The notes under the pieces: model-generated
Databases searched by the model: none
What the model was told of the DNA's origin: nothing
Seen by the model: only the letters and a program-made list of their open reading frames with translations
Source: Planctomycetota bacterium
GTDB lineage: Bacteria; Planctomycetota; J058; J103
NCBI GenBank assembly: GCA_026004615.1
Contig: BPJM01000004.1
Coordinates: 328,223-392,222 of the forward strand
Direction: 5' to 3'
DNA length: 64,000 nt
Translations under genes and position numbers: made by a program
Part shown: one piece after another, positions 1 to 8,834 of the stretch
Position numbering within the stretch: position 1 is the first letter of the stretch
Layout: each line of letters begins with the position of its first letter

Positions 1-135
1 GAGCCAGCGCACATGGCCTTCGCCCTGCAGGGTGCACTGCCCGGTATCCAGGCGGACGCGCAGCTGTGGCCGCTGTTGCTCGGCGCCGCGGTGCTGGCGC
101 TGGGGCTGTGGGTGCTGATCCGCCGGCCGGGCTGA
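1..135 (+). CDS. C-terminal end of a membrane protein (partial)
   Basis: An open frame enters from the left edge and ends with TGA at 133-135. The last 44 residues hold one hydrophobic segment (WPLLLGAAVLALGLWVLI), then RRPG and the stop, which looks like a final transmembrane helix with a short positive tail. No family can be assigned from this fragment. The next gene, on the other strand, ends at 265. Confidence 0.5.
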   Translation, partial: EPAHMAFALQGALPGIQADAQLWPLLLGAAVLALGLWVLIRRPG

Positions 136-264
136 CCGAGCTGCTGAGCCGCGCCGGCGGCGCGGCCCAACGGCCCCGGCCCCCCGGGTGTCCGCGCACA
201 CGGCCTGCGGCCAACGCGCGCGGTGGGGGTGATCCGCCCGCGTCGCGAGCCGGCCGCGGGCGCG

Positions 265-897
265 TCATGGCTTGGCGGTGCTGGCCGCGAACAACAGCTG
301 TGCTGCGTAATACAGCGGCAGTCCCCACAGCCGGTTGGCGATGCCCGGGGCGACGAAGCGCTCGCGCGCCACGGCCAGATCCGAGATCCAGAACAGCGCC
401 GCCGCCACCGGCAGGCGCAGCTCGGGCACCGCGCCGTGGCTGCCGAGCGCGAGCGCGCCCATGAGCGAGATCGCCCCCAGGTAAGCGAGCACCGCCGCGC
501 GCAGCGGCGGCGGCAGGTGGGGGAGCAACCAGCGCGCGAGCGGCAGCGCGGCGGCGCCCGCCGCCGCGGCGCCGGCTGCTGCCCAGCCCGGCGCGAGCCC
601 GCGCACCGCGAACGCCGCGGCATAGACCAGGTGCGCGAACGAGAACGCGGCCAGCCCGAGCGCGAAGGAGCGCCGGCTGCGGCCGAGCAGCGCCGCATCG
701 CCGAGCCAGCACAGCACGAGCGCCACCAGGACCAGGCGCCCGTAGCTGCTCGCCGGCGCGCCGGCGGCGAGCGCCGCCCCGAGCACCCCCGAGGAGGCGA
801 GCAGCTTCGCGCCCGCCCGCACCAGCCGCCAGCCCAGGGTCTCGGCGCCCAGTGCCGCTGCGACCGCGGCGGCGATGGCGATCGTCCAGCCGCTCAT
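265..897 (-). CDS. YhhN/TMEM86-family membrane protein (lysoplasmalogenase-like)
   Basis: 210 residues, almost entirely hydrophobic, with about eight predicted membrane helices. The pattern CWLGDAALL in helix 3 followed by FALGLAAFSFAHLVYAAAF matches the GDxxL and FxxGxxxFxxAHxxY signatures of the YhhN family, whose animal members hydrolyse the vinyl ether of lysoplasmalogen. Bacterial substrates are mostly unknown. The ATG at 897 overlaps the TGA of the upstream M16 peptidase gene (ATGA, 894-897), so the two are probably translationally coupled. The family call is by motif and topology; the activity is inferred. Confidence 0.75.
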   Translation of the reverse strand: MSGWTIAIAAAVAAALGAETLGWRLVRAGAKLLASSGVLGAALAAGAPASSYGRLVLVALVLCWLGDAALLGRSRRSFALGLAAFSFAHLVYAAAFAVRGLAPGWAAAGAAAAGAAALPLARWLLPHLPPPLRAAVLAYLGAISLMGALALGSHGAVPELRLPVAAALFWISDLAVARERFVAPGIANRLWGLPLYYAAQLLFAASTAKP

Positions 898-3800
898 CGC
901 CGGTCCCGCTGGCGGAGGGGCGGGCGCCGGGCCGGGGCGCCGCCGCCCGCCGCCGGGCAGCAGGCCGGCGGCGCGGCGCCGTCCTGCTCCAGCGCTGGCT
1001 CACCCCGCGCCGCCCGCCGCCGCAGCTCGCCCAGCTCGGCCAGGCGCGCGCCCGTGTCGGGGTCGGCCGCCAGCAGCCGCGGCGCCGGACCGAGCGCCAC
1101 CACCTGGAGCCGCTCGGGCGCGAGGTAGCGGGCCGCCGCCTCGCGCACCTGCTCGGGGCCGAGCGCGCGCACCGCCTCGAGGTGGCGCTCGTACAGATCG
1201 GGCGGGCCGTTCGCCAGCAGCAGTTCGGCGAGCGCCAGCGCCCGGCCGCGCGGCGTGGCGAACCGCTCGGCGGCATGCTCGAGCAGCACCCGCTGCGCGC
1301 GCTCCAGCTCCGCGGCGGCGGGCGGCTCGGTGCGCAGGCGGGCGATCTCCTCGGCGCAGATGTGCGCGGCGCGCGCCAGCCGCTCCGGCTCGCACTGCAC
1401 GTACACCCCCAGCAGTCCCGGCAGCCCGAGCCGCGGTACGAAGTAGCCGCCGGCCCCGTACGCCAGCCCCTCGTCGGCGCGCACCCGCGCCGTGATGCGG
1501 CTGCACAGGCTCTCGCCGCCCAGCACCTGCTCCAGCACCGCGAGCACCGGCACGTCCGGGTGCAGCCGGTCCACGGCCAGGGCCGCCATCTCCAGCGCCG
1601 TCTGCTCTCCGGGGTGATCGAGCAGCCACACCACGCCGCCCCTGGCCGGCTGCGCGGCAGGCGGCGGCGCGGGCGGCGGCGCGGCAGGCAGTTCGCCCAG
1701 CGGCGCCAGCAGCCGCTCCAGGCAGGCGGCGAGCCGCTCGGGCTCGAAGTCGCCGCTGGCCGCCACGACCATGCGCTCTGCCTGGAGCAGCTGGCGGTGG
1801 TGGGCGCGCAGCTCCGGCTCGCCGATGGCGCGCAGGCCCGACTCCTCCATCTGCCAGGCCGCGGGGTGCGCCGGACCGTAGCAGAGCCGGCGCACCATCA
1901 GCCCCAGCGCGCGTTCGGGATCGTCGTCGCGGTGGCGCACCTCCAGCACCAGCTCCTCGCGGGCGCGCACCAGCCGCTCGGGCGCGAAACGGGGGCGGAG
2001 CAGCATCTCGGCCAGCAGCTCGAGCGCCGGCTCGGTCTGGGGGGCCAGGGCCCACAGCTCCAGGCGCGTTCCCTCCAGCCCCGCCTCCGCCTCCAACGAG
2101 GCGCCGAGTTCCGCCACCCGTTCGTCGAAGCGCGCGGGGGCGAGCGCGCCTGCGCCTCCGCTTCGCAACAGCAGCGCGCAGAGCTGCGCCAGGCCGCGGC
2201 GCTCGCGCGGCACCCCGAGCTCGCCGCCCCGGATGAGGATCTCCACGTGCACGGCGGGCAGCGTCCGGTCCGGCACCAGCACCGCGCGCAGCCGCCCGCC
2301 GAGCAGGTCCACCAGGTGCTCGGCGAGCCGCGGCGGGCGGGGCTGGGGTGCCACCGGGGCGAGCAGGCCGAGGGCACGCGGGTGGGCGCGGTCCGGCGGC
2401 CGGGCGGGGGCCAGGGGCCGCGGTCCTGGCTGGTCGTCGGCCCGCTGCGCGGAAAGGGGGCAGCTGCCGGGGGCGGTCGCCCGCCCACCGGCTGGCGGCG
2501 GCGCGCCGGCAGCGCTGCCGGGGCGCACCGCCGCTCGAGCGCGCGGTCCGCGCCGGCGGCGGCCGGCTTCGCGGTGCTCGAGCAGGCCGGCGGTGCGGCG
2601 GGCCGCGGCGAGCAATCCGGCGGCCGTCTCGCACAACGCCTCGGGATCGATCGCAGCCCAGCGCTCGGGCAGCGCCCGCAGGCCGGCGGCGCCCTCGCCG
2701 AAGGCGCTCCACCAAGCGAGCCGCTCGGCGAGCTGGCCCTCGTCCTCGAGCGCCTCGAGCAGTCCCGCCAGCAGCAGCCGGCGCGCGCGCTCCAGCTCCG
2801 CGGCGGCTACCGCGTGCTCGGCGAGGCGTTCGAGTTCGACCCGCAGCGCCCCGAGCAGCTGCGCCGGCGCCACACCCGCGCGGGGCACGGCCTCCAGCTC
2901 GAGCACGCCCTCGCGCACGCACGGCTCGTAGTGCGCGGAGGCCTCCAGCGCCAGGGCTTGCTGTTCGACCAGGGCCCGCACCAGCCGGCCGTGCGCGCCC
3001 TCCAGCAGTGCCGCCAGGAGTTCGGCGGCGGCCGCCTGGGGTGCGCCGAAGGCGGGGGCGGCCACCAGCAGGCTCGCCCGCGGGCGAGCTGGCAACGCCA
3101 TGCGCACCTGCCGCCAGCTGCGCTCGCCCCCGCCAGGCGGCGCGAAGACAGGCGCTGGCGCGGGGGCCGCACGGGGCGGCAGCGCCCCGAAGTACCGCTC
3201 GGCGAGCGCCAGCGCGCGCTCGGGGTCCAGCTCCCCGGCCAGCGCCAGCACGGCGTTGTCCGGGCCGTAGTGCGCGGCGAAGAAGCGCTGGCAGGCCGCG
3301 GCGCCGAGCTGCTCCAGGTCGCGCACCCGTCCGGTGACGGGCCAGCGGTAGGGCGTGCCGCGGTAGTGCACGCGCTGCAGCCGCTCGGCGTAGCGCGCCT
3401 CGGGGCGGCGTCGCTCCAGCCGCCGCTCCTCGATCACGATCTCGCGCTCGGTGTCCAGCTCGCGGAACACCGGCGCCGCCATGCGATCGGACTCCAGCCA
3501 GCAGAACAGCTCCAGGCGTTCGGCCGGCAGGCTGACCGTGTAGACGGTGGCGTCCTCGCACGTATACGCGTTGAGCCCGGTGGCGCCCGCTTCCAGGTAC
3601 AGCTCCCACAGCTCGTCGCGCACCAGGTTGCGCCGTTCCTGCTCGCGCAGTGCGCGCTGGCGGGCGAGCAGCCGGCGCCGCGCGGCGGCGGCGCGCTGGT
3701 CGGCGGGGGCGCGGCGCGCGCTGGCAGCGAGTGCGGTCCGCACCGCCTCCAGCTGCTGCTGCAGCGTCCGGTCGAGCTCCGGGTCGATCACCCCGATGCG

Positions 3801-4028
3801 CTCGGTCCCCTTGAACATGAGGTGCTCGAGCAGGTGCGCGATGCCGATCGAGCCCGGTTGCTCGTCCGCCGAGCCGACGCGGTAGAGCAGCCGGCACGCC
3901 ACCCGGCCGCTGCCCGGCCGCTGCGCGACGATGAGCCGCAGGCCGTTGGCGAGCCGGTGCTCGACGAGCGGCAACCGGGCCAGCGCGCGTGCGACGACCT
4001 CGCTGCTGCGGGAGCGATCGTGCCCCAC
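894..4028 (-). CDS. M16 family zinc peptidase with two M16 domains
   Basis: 1044 residues. The first half is an active-type M16 domain: the inverted zinc motif HLLEH is at H65-E68-H69 in GIAHLLEHLMFKGTE, and the downstream REIVIEER segment supplies the third ligand. The second half, after a Pro/Ala/Arg-rich linker around residues 500-570, repeats the M16 fold (LVPDRTLPAVHVEILIRGGE, later VVAASGDFEP) but lacks HxxEH, as in the inactive partner half of this family. No signal peptide is visible. GTG at 4028 is chosen because AGGAG lies 7 nt upstream. An extended -10 at 4068-4076 may drive it. It ends inside the start of the YhhN-like gene. The linker is low complexity, so a small frame error there cannot be excluded. 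Confidence 0.85.
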   Translation of the reverse strand: MGHDRSRSSEVVARALARLPLVEHRLANGLRLIVAQRPGSGRVACRLLYRVGSADEQPGSIGIAHLLEHLMFKGTERIGVIDPELDRTLQQQLEAVRTALAASARRAPADQRAAAARRRLLARQRALREQERRNLVRDELWELYLEAGATGLNAYTCEDATVYTVSLPAERLELFCWLESDRMAAPVFRELDTEREIVIEERRLERRRPEARYAERLQRVHYRGTPYRWPVTGRVRDLEQLGAAACQRFFAAHYGPDNAVLALAGELDPERALALAERYFGALPPRAAPAPAPVFAPPGGGERSWRQVRMALPARPRASLLVAAPAFGAPQAAAAELLAALLEGAHGRLVRALVEQQALALEASAHYEPCVREGVLELEAVPRAGVAPAQLLGALRVELERLAEHAVAAAELERARRLLLAGLLEALEDEGQLAERLAWWSAFGEGAAGLRALPERWAAIDPEALCETAAGLLAAARRTAGLLEHREAGRRRRGPRARAAVRPGSAAGAPPPAGGRATAPGSCPLSAQRADDQPGPRPLAPARPPDRAHPRALGLLAPVAPQPRPPRLAEHLVDLLGGRLRAVLVPDRTLPAVHVEILIRGGELGVPRERRGLAQLCALLLRSGGAGALAPARFDERVAELGASLEAEAGLEGTRLELWALAPQTEPALELLAEMLLRPRFAPERLVRAREELVLEVRHRDDDPERALGLMVRRLCYGPAHPAAWQMEESGLRAIGEPELRAHHRQLLQAERMVVAASGDFEPERLAACLERLLAPLGELPAAPPPAPPPAAQPARGGVVWLLDHPGEQTALEMAALAVDRLHPDVPVLAVLEQVLGGESLCSRITARVRADEGLAYGAGGYFVPRLGLPGLLGVYVQCEPERLARAAHICAEEIARLRTEPPAAAELERAQRVLLEHAAERFATPRGRALALAELLLANGPPDLYERHLEAVRALGPEQVREAAARYLAPERLQVVALGPAPRLLAADPDTGARLAELGELRRRAARGEPALEQDGAAPPACCPAAGGGAPARRPPLRQRDRR

Positions 4029-4067
4029 CTCTGCTCTCCTTCCCTCCGCCCGCCCGCCAGGGCAGCA

Positions 4068-4076
4068 ATCGTATCA
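4068..4076 (-). promoter_or_regulatory. Extended -10 element for the M16 peptidase gene
   Basis: On the minus strand TGA-TACGAT is a TGn-extended -10 (4 of 6 matches to TATAAT) about 40 nt upstream of the GTG at 4028. No good -35 is seen, which is usual for extended -10 promoters. Confidence 0.4.
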
Positions 4077-4167
4077 GCTCGAGGCCCGGGCGGGCACGTG
4101 CGCGGTGGGTGGCGGCGCCGGCGGACGCCGCAGGACGTAGGGGCGCAACGGCTCGCACCAGGCGGGG

Positions 4168-4197
4168 TTGAGGGGCCGGCCGCGGGACGGGTAGAGT
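4168..4197 (+). promoter_or_regulatory. Candidate sigma-70-type promoter of korAB
   Basis: TTGAGG (4168-4173), an 18-bp spacer and TAGAGT (4192-4197): four of six matches in each box. The start codon of korA follows 55 nt downstream. It is divergent from the M16 promoter in the same 223-bp gap. Confidence 0.5.
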
Positions 4198-4251
4198 AAG
4201 GAGCGGCAGCCGCCCCGGCCGGGCGCGGTGCCACCCGCAGGCGGAGCCCCG

Positions 4252-6138
4252 ATGACGACGAGCACGAGCCCGGGCGCCTCCTCCTCGCGCGGCGAGCGCA
4301 CACCGCTGGTGAGCGCGGTCGTGCGCTTCGCGGGGGATTCGGGCGACGGCATGCAGCTGACCGGCAGCCAGTTCGCGCACGAGGTGGCGTGGGCGGGCAA
4401 CGATCTGGCGACCCTGCCCACCTTCCCCGCCGAGATCCGCGCGCCGGCGGGCACGCTCTACGGCGTCTCCTCGTTCCAGATCCAGTTCGGCAGCGTGCGC
4501 GTGCTGACGCCCGGCGACCGGCTCGATGCGCTGGTCGCCATGAACCCGGCGGCGCTCAAGGTGCACCTGGGCGATCTCGAGCCGGGGGGGCTGTTGATCG
4601 TCAACCGCAACGCCTTCGACCAGCGCAACCTGGCCAGGGCGGGCTACCGGGACAACCCGCTGGAGGATCCGGCGCTGGCGGAGCGCTACCGGCTGCACGC
4701 GATCGAGGTCTCGCGGCTCACCCACGAGGCGGTGGCGGGGCTGGGGCTCGGGCACAAGGATGCCGAGCGGTGCAAGAACTTCTTCTGTCTCGGGCTGGTG
4801 AGCTGGGTATACGGCCGGCCGATCGAACCGACGATCGAGTGGCTGCAGCGCCGCTTTGCCCGCGAGCCGGCGCTGCTGGAGGCGAACCGGCGGGCGTTGC
4901 TCGCCGGGCACGCCTTCGCGGAGACCGCCGAGATCTTCGGCGAGGCCTACCGCGTCGAGCCGGCGGTGCTGCCGCCGGGGACCTACCGGCGCATCTCGGG
5001 CAACCAGGCGCTGGCGCTGGGGCTGGTGACGGCGGCGGTGCGGGCGGGACGGCCGCTATTGTACGGATCGTACCCGATCACGCCGGCGAGCGACATCCTG
5101 CACGAGATGGCGCGCCACCGCAATTTCGGCGTCCGGCCGTTTCAGGCCGAGGACGAGATCGCCGCCATGGGGGCGGCGATCGGCGCTGCCTTCGGCGGGG
5201 CGATCGGGGTGTGCGGGACCAGCGGCCCCGGACTGGCGCTCAAGGCCGAGGGGCTGGGCCTGGCGGTGATGGCGGAACTGCCGGTGGTCGTGATCGACGT
5301 GCAGCGCGGCGGGCCATCCACGGGGCTGCCGACCCGCACCGAGCAGGCGGACCTGTTGCAGGCGCTGTATGGCCGCAACAGCGAGGCGCCGCTGATCGTG
5401 CTCGCGCCGGCGACCCCGGGCGAGTGCTTCCAGATGGCGTACGAGGCGGTGCGGCTCGCGCTCAAGTACATGGTGCCGGCGATCCTGCTGTCCGACGGCT
5501 ATCTCGCCAACGGCTCGGAGCCGTGGCGGATCCCCGATCCCGAGGAGCTGCCACCCATCGAGGTGCAGCAGCCGCCGGCCGCCGCCGCGGGTCGCTTCGC
5601 CCCGTATGCGCGCGATGAGCGGACGCTGGCGCGGCCGTGGGCCGTGCCGGGCATGCCGGGGCTGGAGCACCGGATCGGCGGGCTGGAGAAGGAGCACATC
5701 TCCGGCAACGTCAGCTACGACCCGGACAACCACGATCTCATGGTGCGGCTGCGCGAGGAGAAGGTCCGGCGGGCGGCCGCGGAGATCCCCCCGCTGGAGG
5801 TCCAGGGCGAGGACGCGGGGCAGCTGCTGGTGGTCGGGTGGGGATCGACCTACGGCGCGATCCGGGTCGCGGTCGAGCGGGTGCGGGCGCGCGGGCGGGC
5901 GGTCTCGGCGGTGCACCTGCGGTACCTCAACCCGCTGCCGCCGGATCTGGGGCCGCTGCTGGGCCGGTTCCGCCGGGTGCTGGTCCCGGAGATCAACCGC
6001 GGCCAGCTCCGGCGCGTGCTGCGCGCGGAGTTCGGCTGCGACGCGGTGGGCTTCCACCGCGTGCGCGGCATGCCGCTCGCCGTGGGGGAGATCGAGCAGG
6101 CGATCGAGGCGCTGCTGGACGGGGAGGCTGGGGCGTGA
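4252..6138 (+). CDS. korA: 2-oxoacid:ferredoxin oxidoreductase, fused gamma-alpha subunit (KorA type)
   Basis: 628 residues. This subunit, with KorB, oxidatively decarboxylates a 2-oxoacid (2-oxoglutarate in the closest family) to the acyl-CoA while reducing ferredoxin, in the cytoplasm. The N-terminal third is the gamma (POR/KOR) domain, with FAGDSGDGMQLTG near residue 27. The alpha/pyrimidine-binding domain follows, with YPITPASDILHEM, EDEIAAMGAAIGAAF and GGPSTGLPTRTEQADL. The fused gamma-alpha order and a separate TPP beta subunit are typical of KorAB. ATG at 4252 has GGAG 5 nt upstream; an in-frame GTG at 4228 is less well supported. The stop overlaps korB as GTGA. Substrate specificity is inferred from family resemblance. 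Confidence 0.9.
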   Translation: MTTSTSPGASSSRGERTPLVSAVVRFAGDSGDGMQLTGSQFAHEVAWAGNDLATLPTFPAEIRAPAGTLYGVSSFQIQFGSVRVLTPGDRLDALVAMNPAALKVHLGDLEPGGLLIVNRNAFDQRNLARAGYRDNPLEDPALAERYRLHAIEVSRLTHEAVAGLGLGHKDAERCKNFFCLGLVSWVYGRPIEPTIEWLQRRFAREPALLEANRRALLAGHAFAETAEIFGEAYRVEPAVLPPGTYRRISGNQALALGLVTAAVRAGRPLLYGSYPITPASDILHEMARHRNFGVRPFQAEDEIAAMGAAIGAAFGGAIGVCGTSGPGLALKAEGLGLAVMAELPVVVIDVQRGGPSTGLPTRTEQADLLQALYGRNSEAPLIVLAPATPGECFQMAYEAVRLALKYMVPAILLSDGYLANGSEPWRIPDPEELPPIEVQQPPAAAAGRFAPYARDERTLARPWAVPGMPGLEHRIGGLEKEHISGNVSYDPDNHDLMVRLREEKVRRAAAEIPPLEVQGEDAGQLLVVGWGSTYGAIRVAVERVRARGRAVSAVHLRYLNPLPPDLGPLLGRFRRVLVPEINRGQLRRVLRAEFGCDAVGFHRVRGMPLAVGEIEQAIEALLDGEAGA

Positions 6139-7193
6139 GCACGGCCGCGACGCCTGCCGCGAGCGGCGGGCTCAGCAAGAAGGACTTCGCCTCCGACCAG
6201 GAGGTGCGCTGGTGCCCGGGGTGCGGGGACTACGCGATCCTGAGCGCGGTGCAGCGGGTGCTGCCGGAGCTGGGCATCCCGCGCGAGAAGATCGTCTTTA
6301 TCTCCGGGATCGGCTGCTCCAGCCGCTTTCCCTACTACATGAACACCTATGGCTTCCACACCATCCACGGCCGCGCGCCGGCGATCGCCACCGGGCTCAA
6401 GCTCGCCAACCCCGAGCTGACGGTGTTCGTCGTCACCGGGGATGGCGACGGGTTGTCGATCGGCGGCAACCACCTCATGCACGTGCTGCGGCGCAACGTC
6501 GACCTCACGATCCTGTTGTTCAACAACCGCATCTACGGGTTGACCAAGGGGCAGTACTCGCCGACCAGCGAGCAGGGCAAGGTCACCAAGAGCACCCCCT
6601 ACGGCAGCATCGATCGCCCGCTCGATCCGGTGCGGGTGGCGCTCGGGGCCGGGGCGAGCTTCGTCGCGCGCACGATCGACCGCAACCTGCCGCACCTGCA
6701 GGAGACGCTGCGGCGGGCGGTGGCGCACCGGGGGACGTCGTTCGTCGAGATCTACCAGAACTGCAACATCTACAACGACGGCGCCTTCGCCCCGCTCACC
6801 GACAAGGAGACCCGCGAGGCGGCGGTGGTGGAGCTGGTGCACGGCCGGCCGCTGGTGTTCGGCCGGCCGGGCGAGCGGCGCGCGCTCCGGCTGCGGGGCC
6901 TGGTGCCGGAGGTGGTGCCGTACGCCGAGGGCAGCACGAGCGGCGCGGAGGGGGGCGGCGCGGACGGGGGACTGTGGGTGCACGACGAGCACGATCGCCG
7001 GCTGGCGCTGCTGCTCGCCGAGCTGGAGCCGCCGGCGATGCCGGTGCCGATGGGGGTGTTGCTCGATCTGGAGGCGCCGGAGTTCATCGCCGCCCATATG
7101 GAGCAGGAGCGGCGCGTCACCCAGACGCAGGGGCCGGGGGATCTCGAGCGGCTGCTGCGCGGGCCCGAGACCTGGACCGTGCGCGAGAGCTGA
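6135..7193 (+). CDS. korB: 2-oxoacid:ferredoxin oxidoreductase, beta (TPP and Fe-S) subunit
   Basis: 352 residues. It shows the cysteine set of the [4Fe-4S]-binding beta subunit: WCPGCGDY near the start, GIGCSS, and ...NCNIYND later. The thiamine diphosphate motif GDGDGLSIGG runs on to ...LLFNNRIYG. The GTG start at 6135-6137 overlaps the korA stop (6136-6138), so translation is coupled. The C-terminal about 80 residues (after VVELVHGRPLVFG) include a short Gly/Ala-rich insertion, less conserved than the core. No separate ferredoxin-like delta subunit is present. The next gene, a protein kinase, begins 46 nt later on the same strand and may be in the operon. Confidence 0.9.
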   Translation: MSTAATPAASGGLSKKDFASDQEVRWCPGCGDYAILSAVQRVLPELGIPREKIVFISGIGCSSRFPYYMNTYGFHTIHGRAPAIATGLKLANPELTVFVVTGDGDGLSIGGNHLMHVLRRNVDLTILLFNNRIYGLTKGQYSPTSEQGKVTKSTPYGSIDRPLDPVRVALGAGASFVARTIDRNLPHLQETLRRAVAHRGTSFVEIYQNCNIYNDGAFAPLTDKETREAAVVELVHGRPLVFGRPGERRALRLRGLVPEVVPYAEGSTSGAEGGGADGGLWVHDEHDRRLALLLAELEPPAMPVPMGVLLDLEAPEFIAAHMEQERRVTQTQGPGDLERLLRGPETWTVRES

Positions 7194-7239
7194 GCTCCGG
7201 CCCGCGCCGCCGGCCGCCACCGCTCGCGGGGGAACGAGG

Positions 7240-8359
7240 GTGAGCGAGCAACTGCTGCGCTTCGGCGAGAAGCTGATCCAGCTCCGGCTGCTGACCGTCG
7301 ATCAGGTCGAACAGGCGTTGCAGGCGCAAGAGCGCGCGCGCGAGCGCGGGATCGACCGCAGCATCGGCGCCTGGCTGCACGATCAGGGCCTGCTCGATCT
7401 GGTCACGATCGAGCGCGTGCTCATCGACATGGGCTATCCACCCGCCTACGCGCGGGTGTTGCCCGACATCGAGCTGCGGCGCCTGCTCGGGCGGGGGGCG
7501 AGCGGTGCGGTCTACCACGGCTGGTCGCACACCCTGGGGGAGGAGGTGGCGGTCAAGGTGCGCGCCTCCAAGGGCACGCATGGCGAGAACGAGGAGAAGC
7601 GCTTCCGCCTGGAGGCCCAGATCACCGAACGGCTGAACCACCCCAACATCGTGCGGTTGTTCGCCGCGGGCGAGACGCGCGACTACGTCTACCACGTCTT
7701 CGAGTACGTCGAGGGCCGGGCACTGGACGAGCTGTTGCGCGAGCGGGGCAAGCTCACCGAGCGGGAGCTGGTCGACATCGGGCTCCAGATGGCCTCGGCG
7801 CTGGCGGCCGCGGCCGCCGAGGGGATCGTCCACCGCGACATCAAACCCGCCAACATCATGATCGCCACCACCGGACGGGTGAAGCTGTGCGACCTCGGGC
7901 TCGCCAAGGACACGGTGCGGGGGCCGGCGCTGACCGCCGAGGGCATGGTGCTCGGCAGCCCCTACTACAATCGCGCCGGAGTACGCCGCCGAGGGCAAGC
8001 TCGATGCGCGGAGCGACATCTACAGCCTGGGCGTGACGCTGTTTCACTGCGCCTGCGGCAAGGTCCCGTTCCCGGGCCAGGGGGCGATGGAGATCCTGCG
8101 CAAGGTGGTCAAGGACCCGACGCCCCGGCTGCGCGAGTTCGAGCCGTCGGTCTCGGCTGCCTTCGAGGGGATCGTCTACCGCATGATGCACAAGGATCCG
8201 GCGCGCCGCTACCAGACGCCGCAGGAGCTCGAGGCGGCCTTGCGCGAGCTGCGCGAGACCGGCACCGTCGGCTCGAGCGCGATCGCGACCGGCGGCGGCG
8301 CGGGGCTCGGGGCGCGGCTGCGCGCCTGGCTGCGGCGGGTCTTCCGCCGCAGCGCCTGA
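7240..8359 (+). pseudogene. Ser/Thr protein kinase with N-terminal GspE/MshEN-like domain, single-base frameshift
   Basis: Frame 7240 onward gives an N-terminal about 75-residue helical region (LLRFGEKLIQLRLLTVDQVEQAL...) like the N-terminal domain of type II secretion ATPases. A kinase domain follows: GRGASGAVYHG loop, AVKV lysine, HRDIKPANIM catalytic loop, DLGLAKD metal site, GSPYY. The frame then breaks. One extra A at 7969/7970 must be removed to continue as IAPEYAAEGKLDARSDIYSLGV and on to the stop at 8359, giving a 372-residue product ending in a basic stretch (RLRAWLRRVFRRS). All catalytic residues are intact apart from this. It could be a sequencing or assembly indel or a true pseudogene. 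It lies 46 nt after korB. GTG at 7240 is the start. Confidence 0.8.
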
Positions 8360-8386
8360 GGGCGCGGCGGCGCGGTCCGCCGGTCT

Positions 8387-8800
8387 TCAGCGGGGCAGCT
8401 GCCACCGGCCCGGGATCCAGAGCCAGCCCGCAGCGTCCGGGCGCCGCTGCCAGCCGCCCGGCAGCCAGCGCGCAGCCGGGGCGGGCGGGCGGACCCAGAC
8501 CCCGCTGATCCAGACGAAGCGCTCGTCCTGCCACTGCCACCACCCCGGGATCCAGACGAACTCGCCCCCCGGTCGCGGCGGCCGCCATTCCGGGCGCGGC
8601 GGCGGCGGGGTGGCGGTGGTGGTGAGCAGGCCCAGCCCGGCGGGGCGGCGGGGCGGCTGGGCAGCGCAGCCGCCCGGGGCGAGCGGCAAGAGCAGCGCTG
8701 CCGCCAGCAACAGCCCCGGCGCCCGGCTGCGGGGCAGCACACGACGGGGCGGCCGGGGACAGGCGTGCGGGTGCTCGGGCGGCTGCCGGGAGCGTTTCAT
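8387..8800 (-). CDS. WxxGxW (YXWGXW) repeat protein, probably exported
   Basis: 137 residues with an arginine-rich start, a hydrophobic segment (LLLAAALLLPLAPGGC) resembling a signal or lipoprotein signal peptide, and four copies of W-x-x-G-x-W in the C-terminal half: WIPGWW, WISGVW, WLPGGW and WIPGRW. This matches the YXWGXW repeat family found in exported proteins of proteobacteria, whose function is unknown. The PGGC lipobox is a poor match, so lipidation is uncertain. The ATG at 8800 has no clear ribosome-binding site. The kinase gene is convergent and ends 27 nt away. Confidence 0.7.
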   Translation of the reverse strand: MKRSRQPPEHPHACPRPPRRVLPRSRAPGLLLAAALLLPLAPGGCAAQPPRRPAGLGLLTTTATPPPPRPEWRPPRPGGEFVWIPGWWQWQDERFVWISGVWVRPPAPAARWLPGGWQRRPDAAGWLWIPGRWQLPR

Positions 8801-8834
8801 GGCCAGGGGGCCTGCGGTGCGGGGGCCGGTGGGG

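Noticed and set aside
2480..2600. Possible frameshift splitting the M16 gene into two genes
   Set aside because: The frame stays open through the linker and both domains are in the same frame; a low-complexity linker explains the region.
852..4911. Very long open frames on both strands across the M16 gene (over 1000 codons)
   Set aside because: They are Arg/Pro/Ala-rich shadows caused by high GC content. Only the frame with HLLEH and a ribosome-binding site is coherent.
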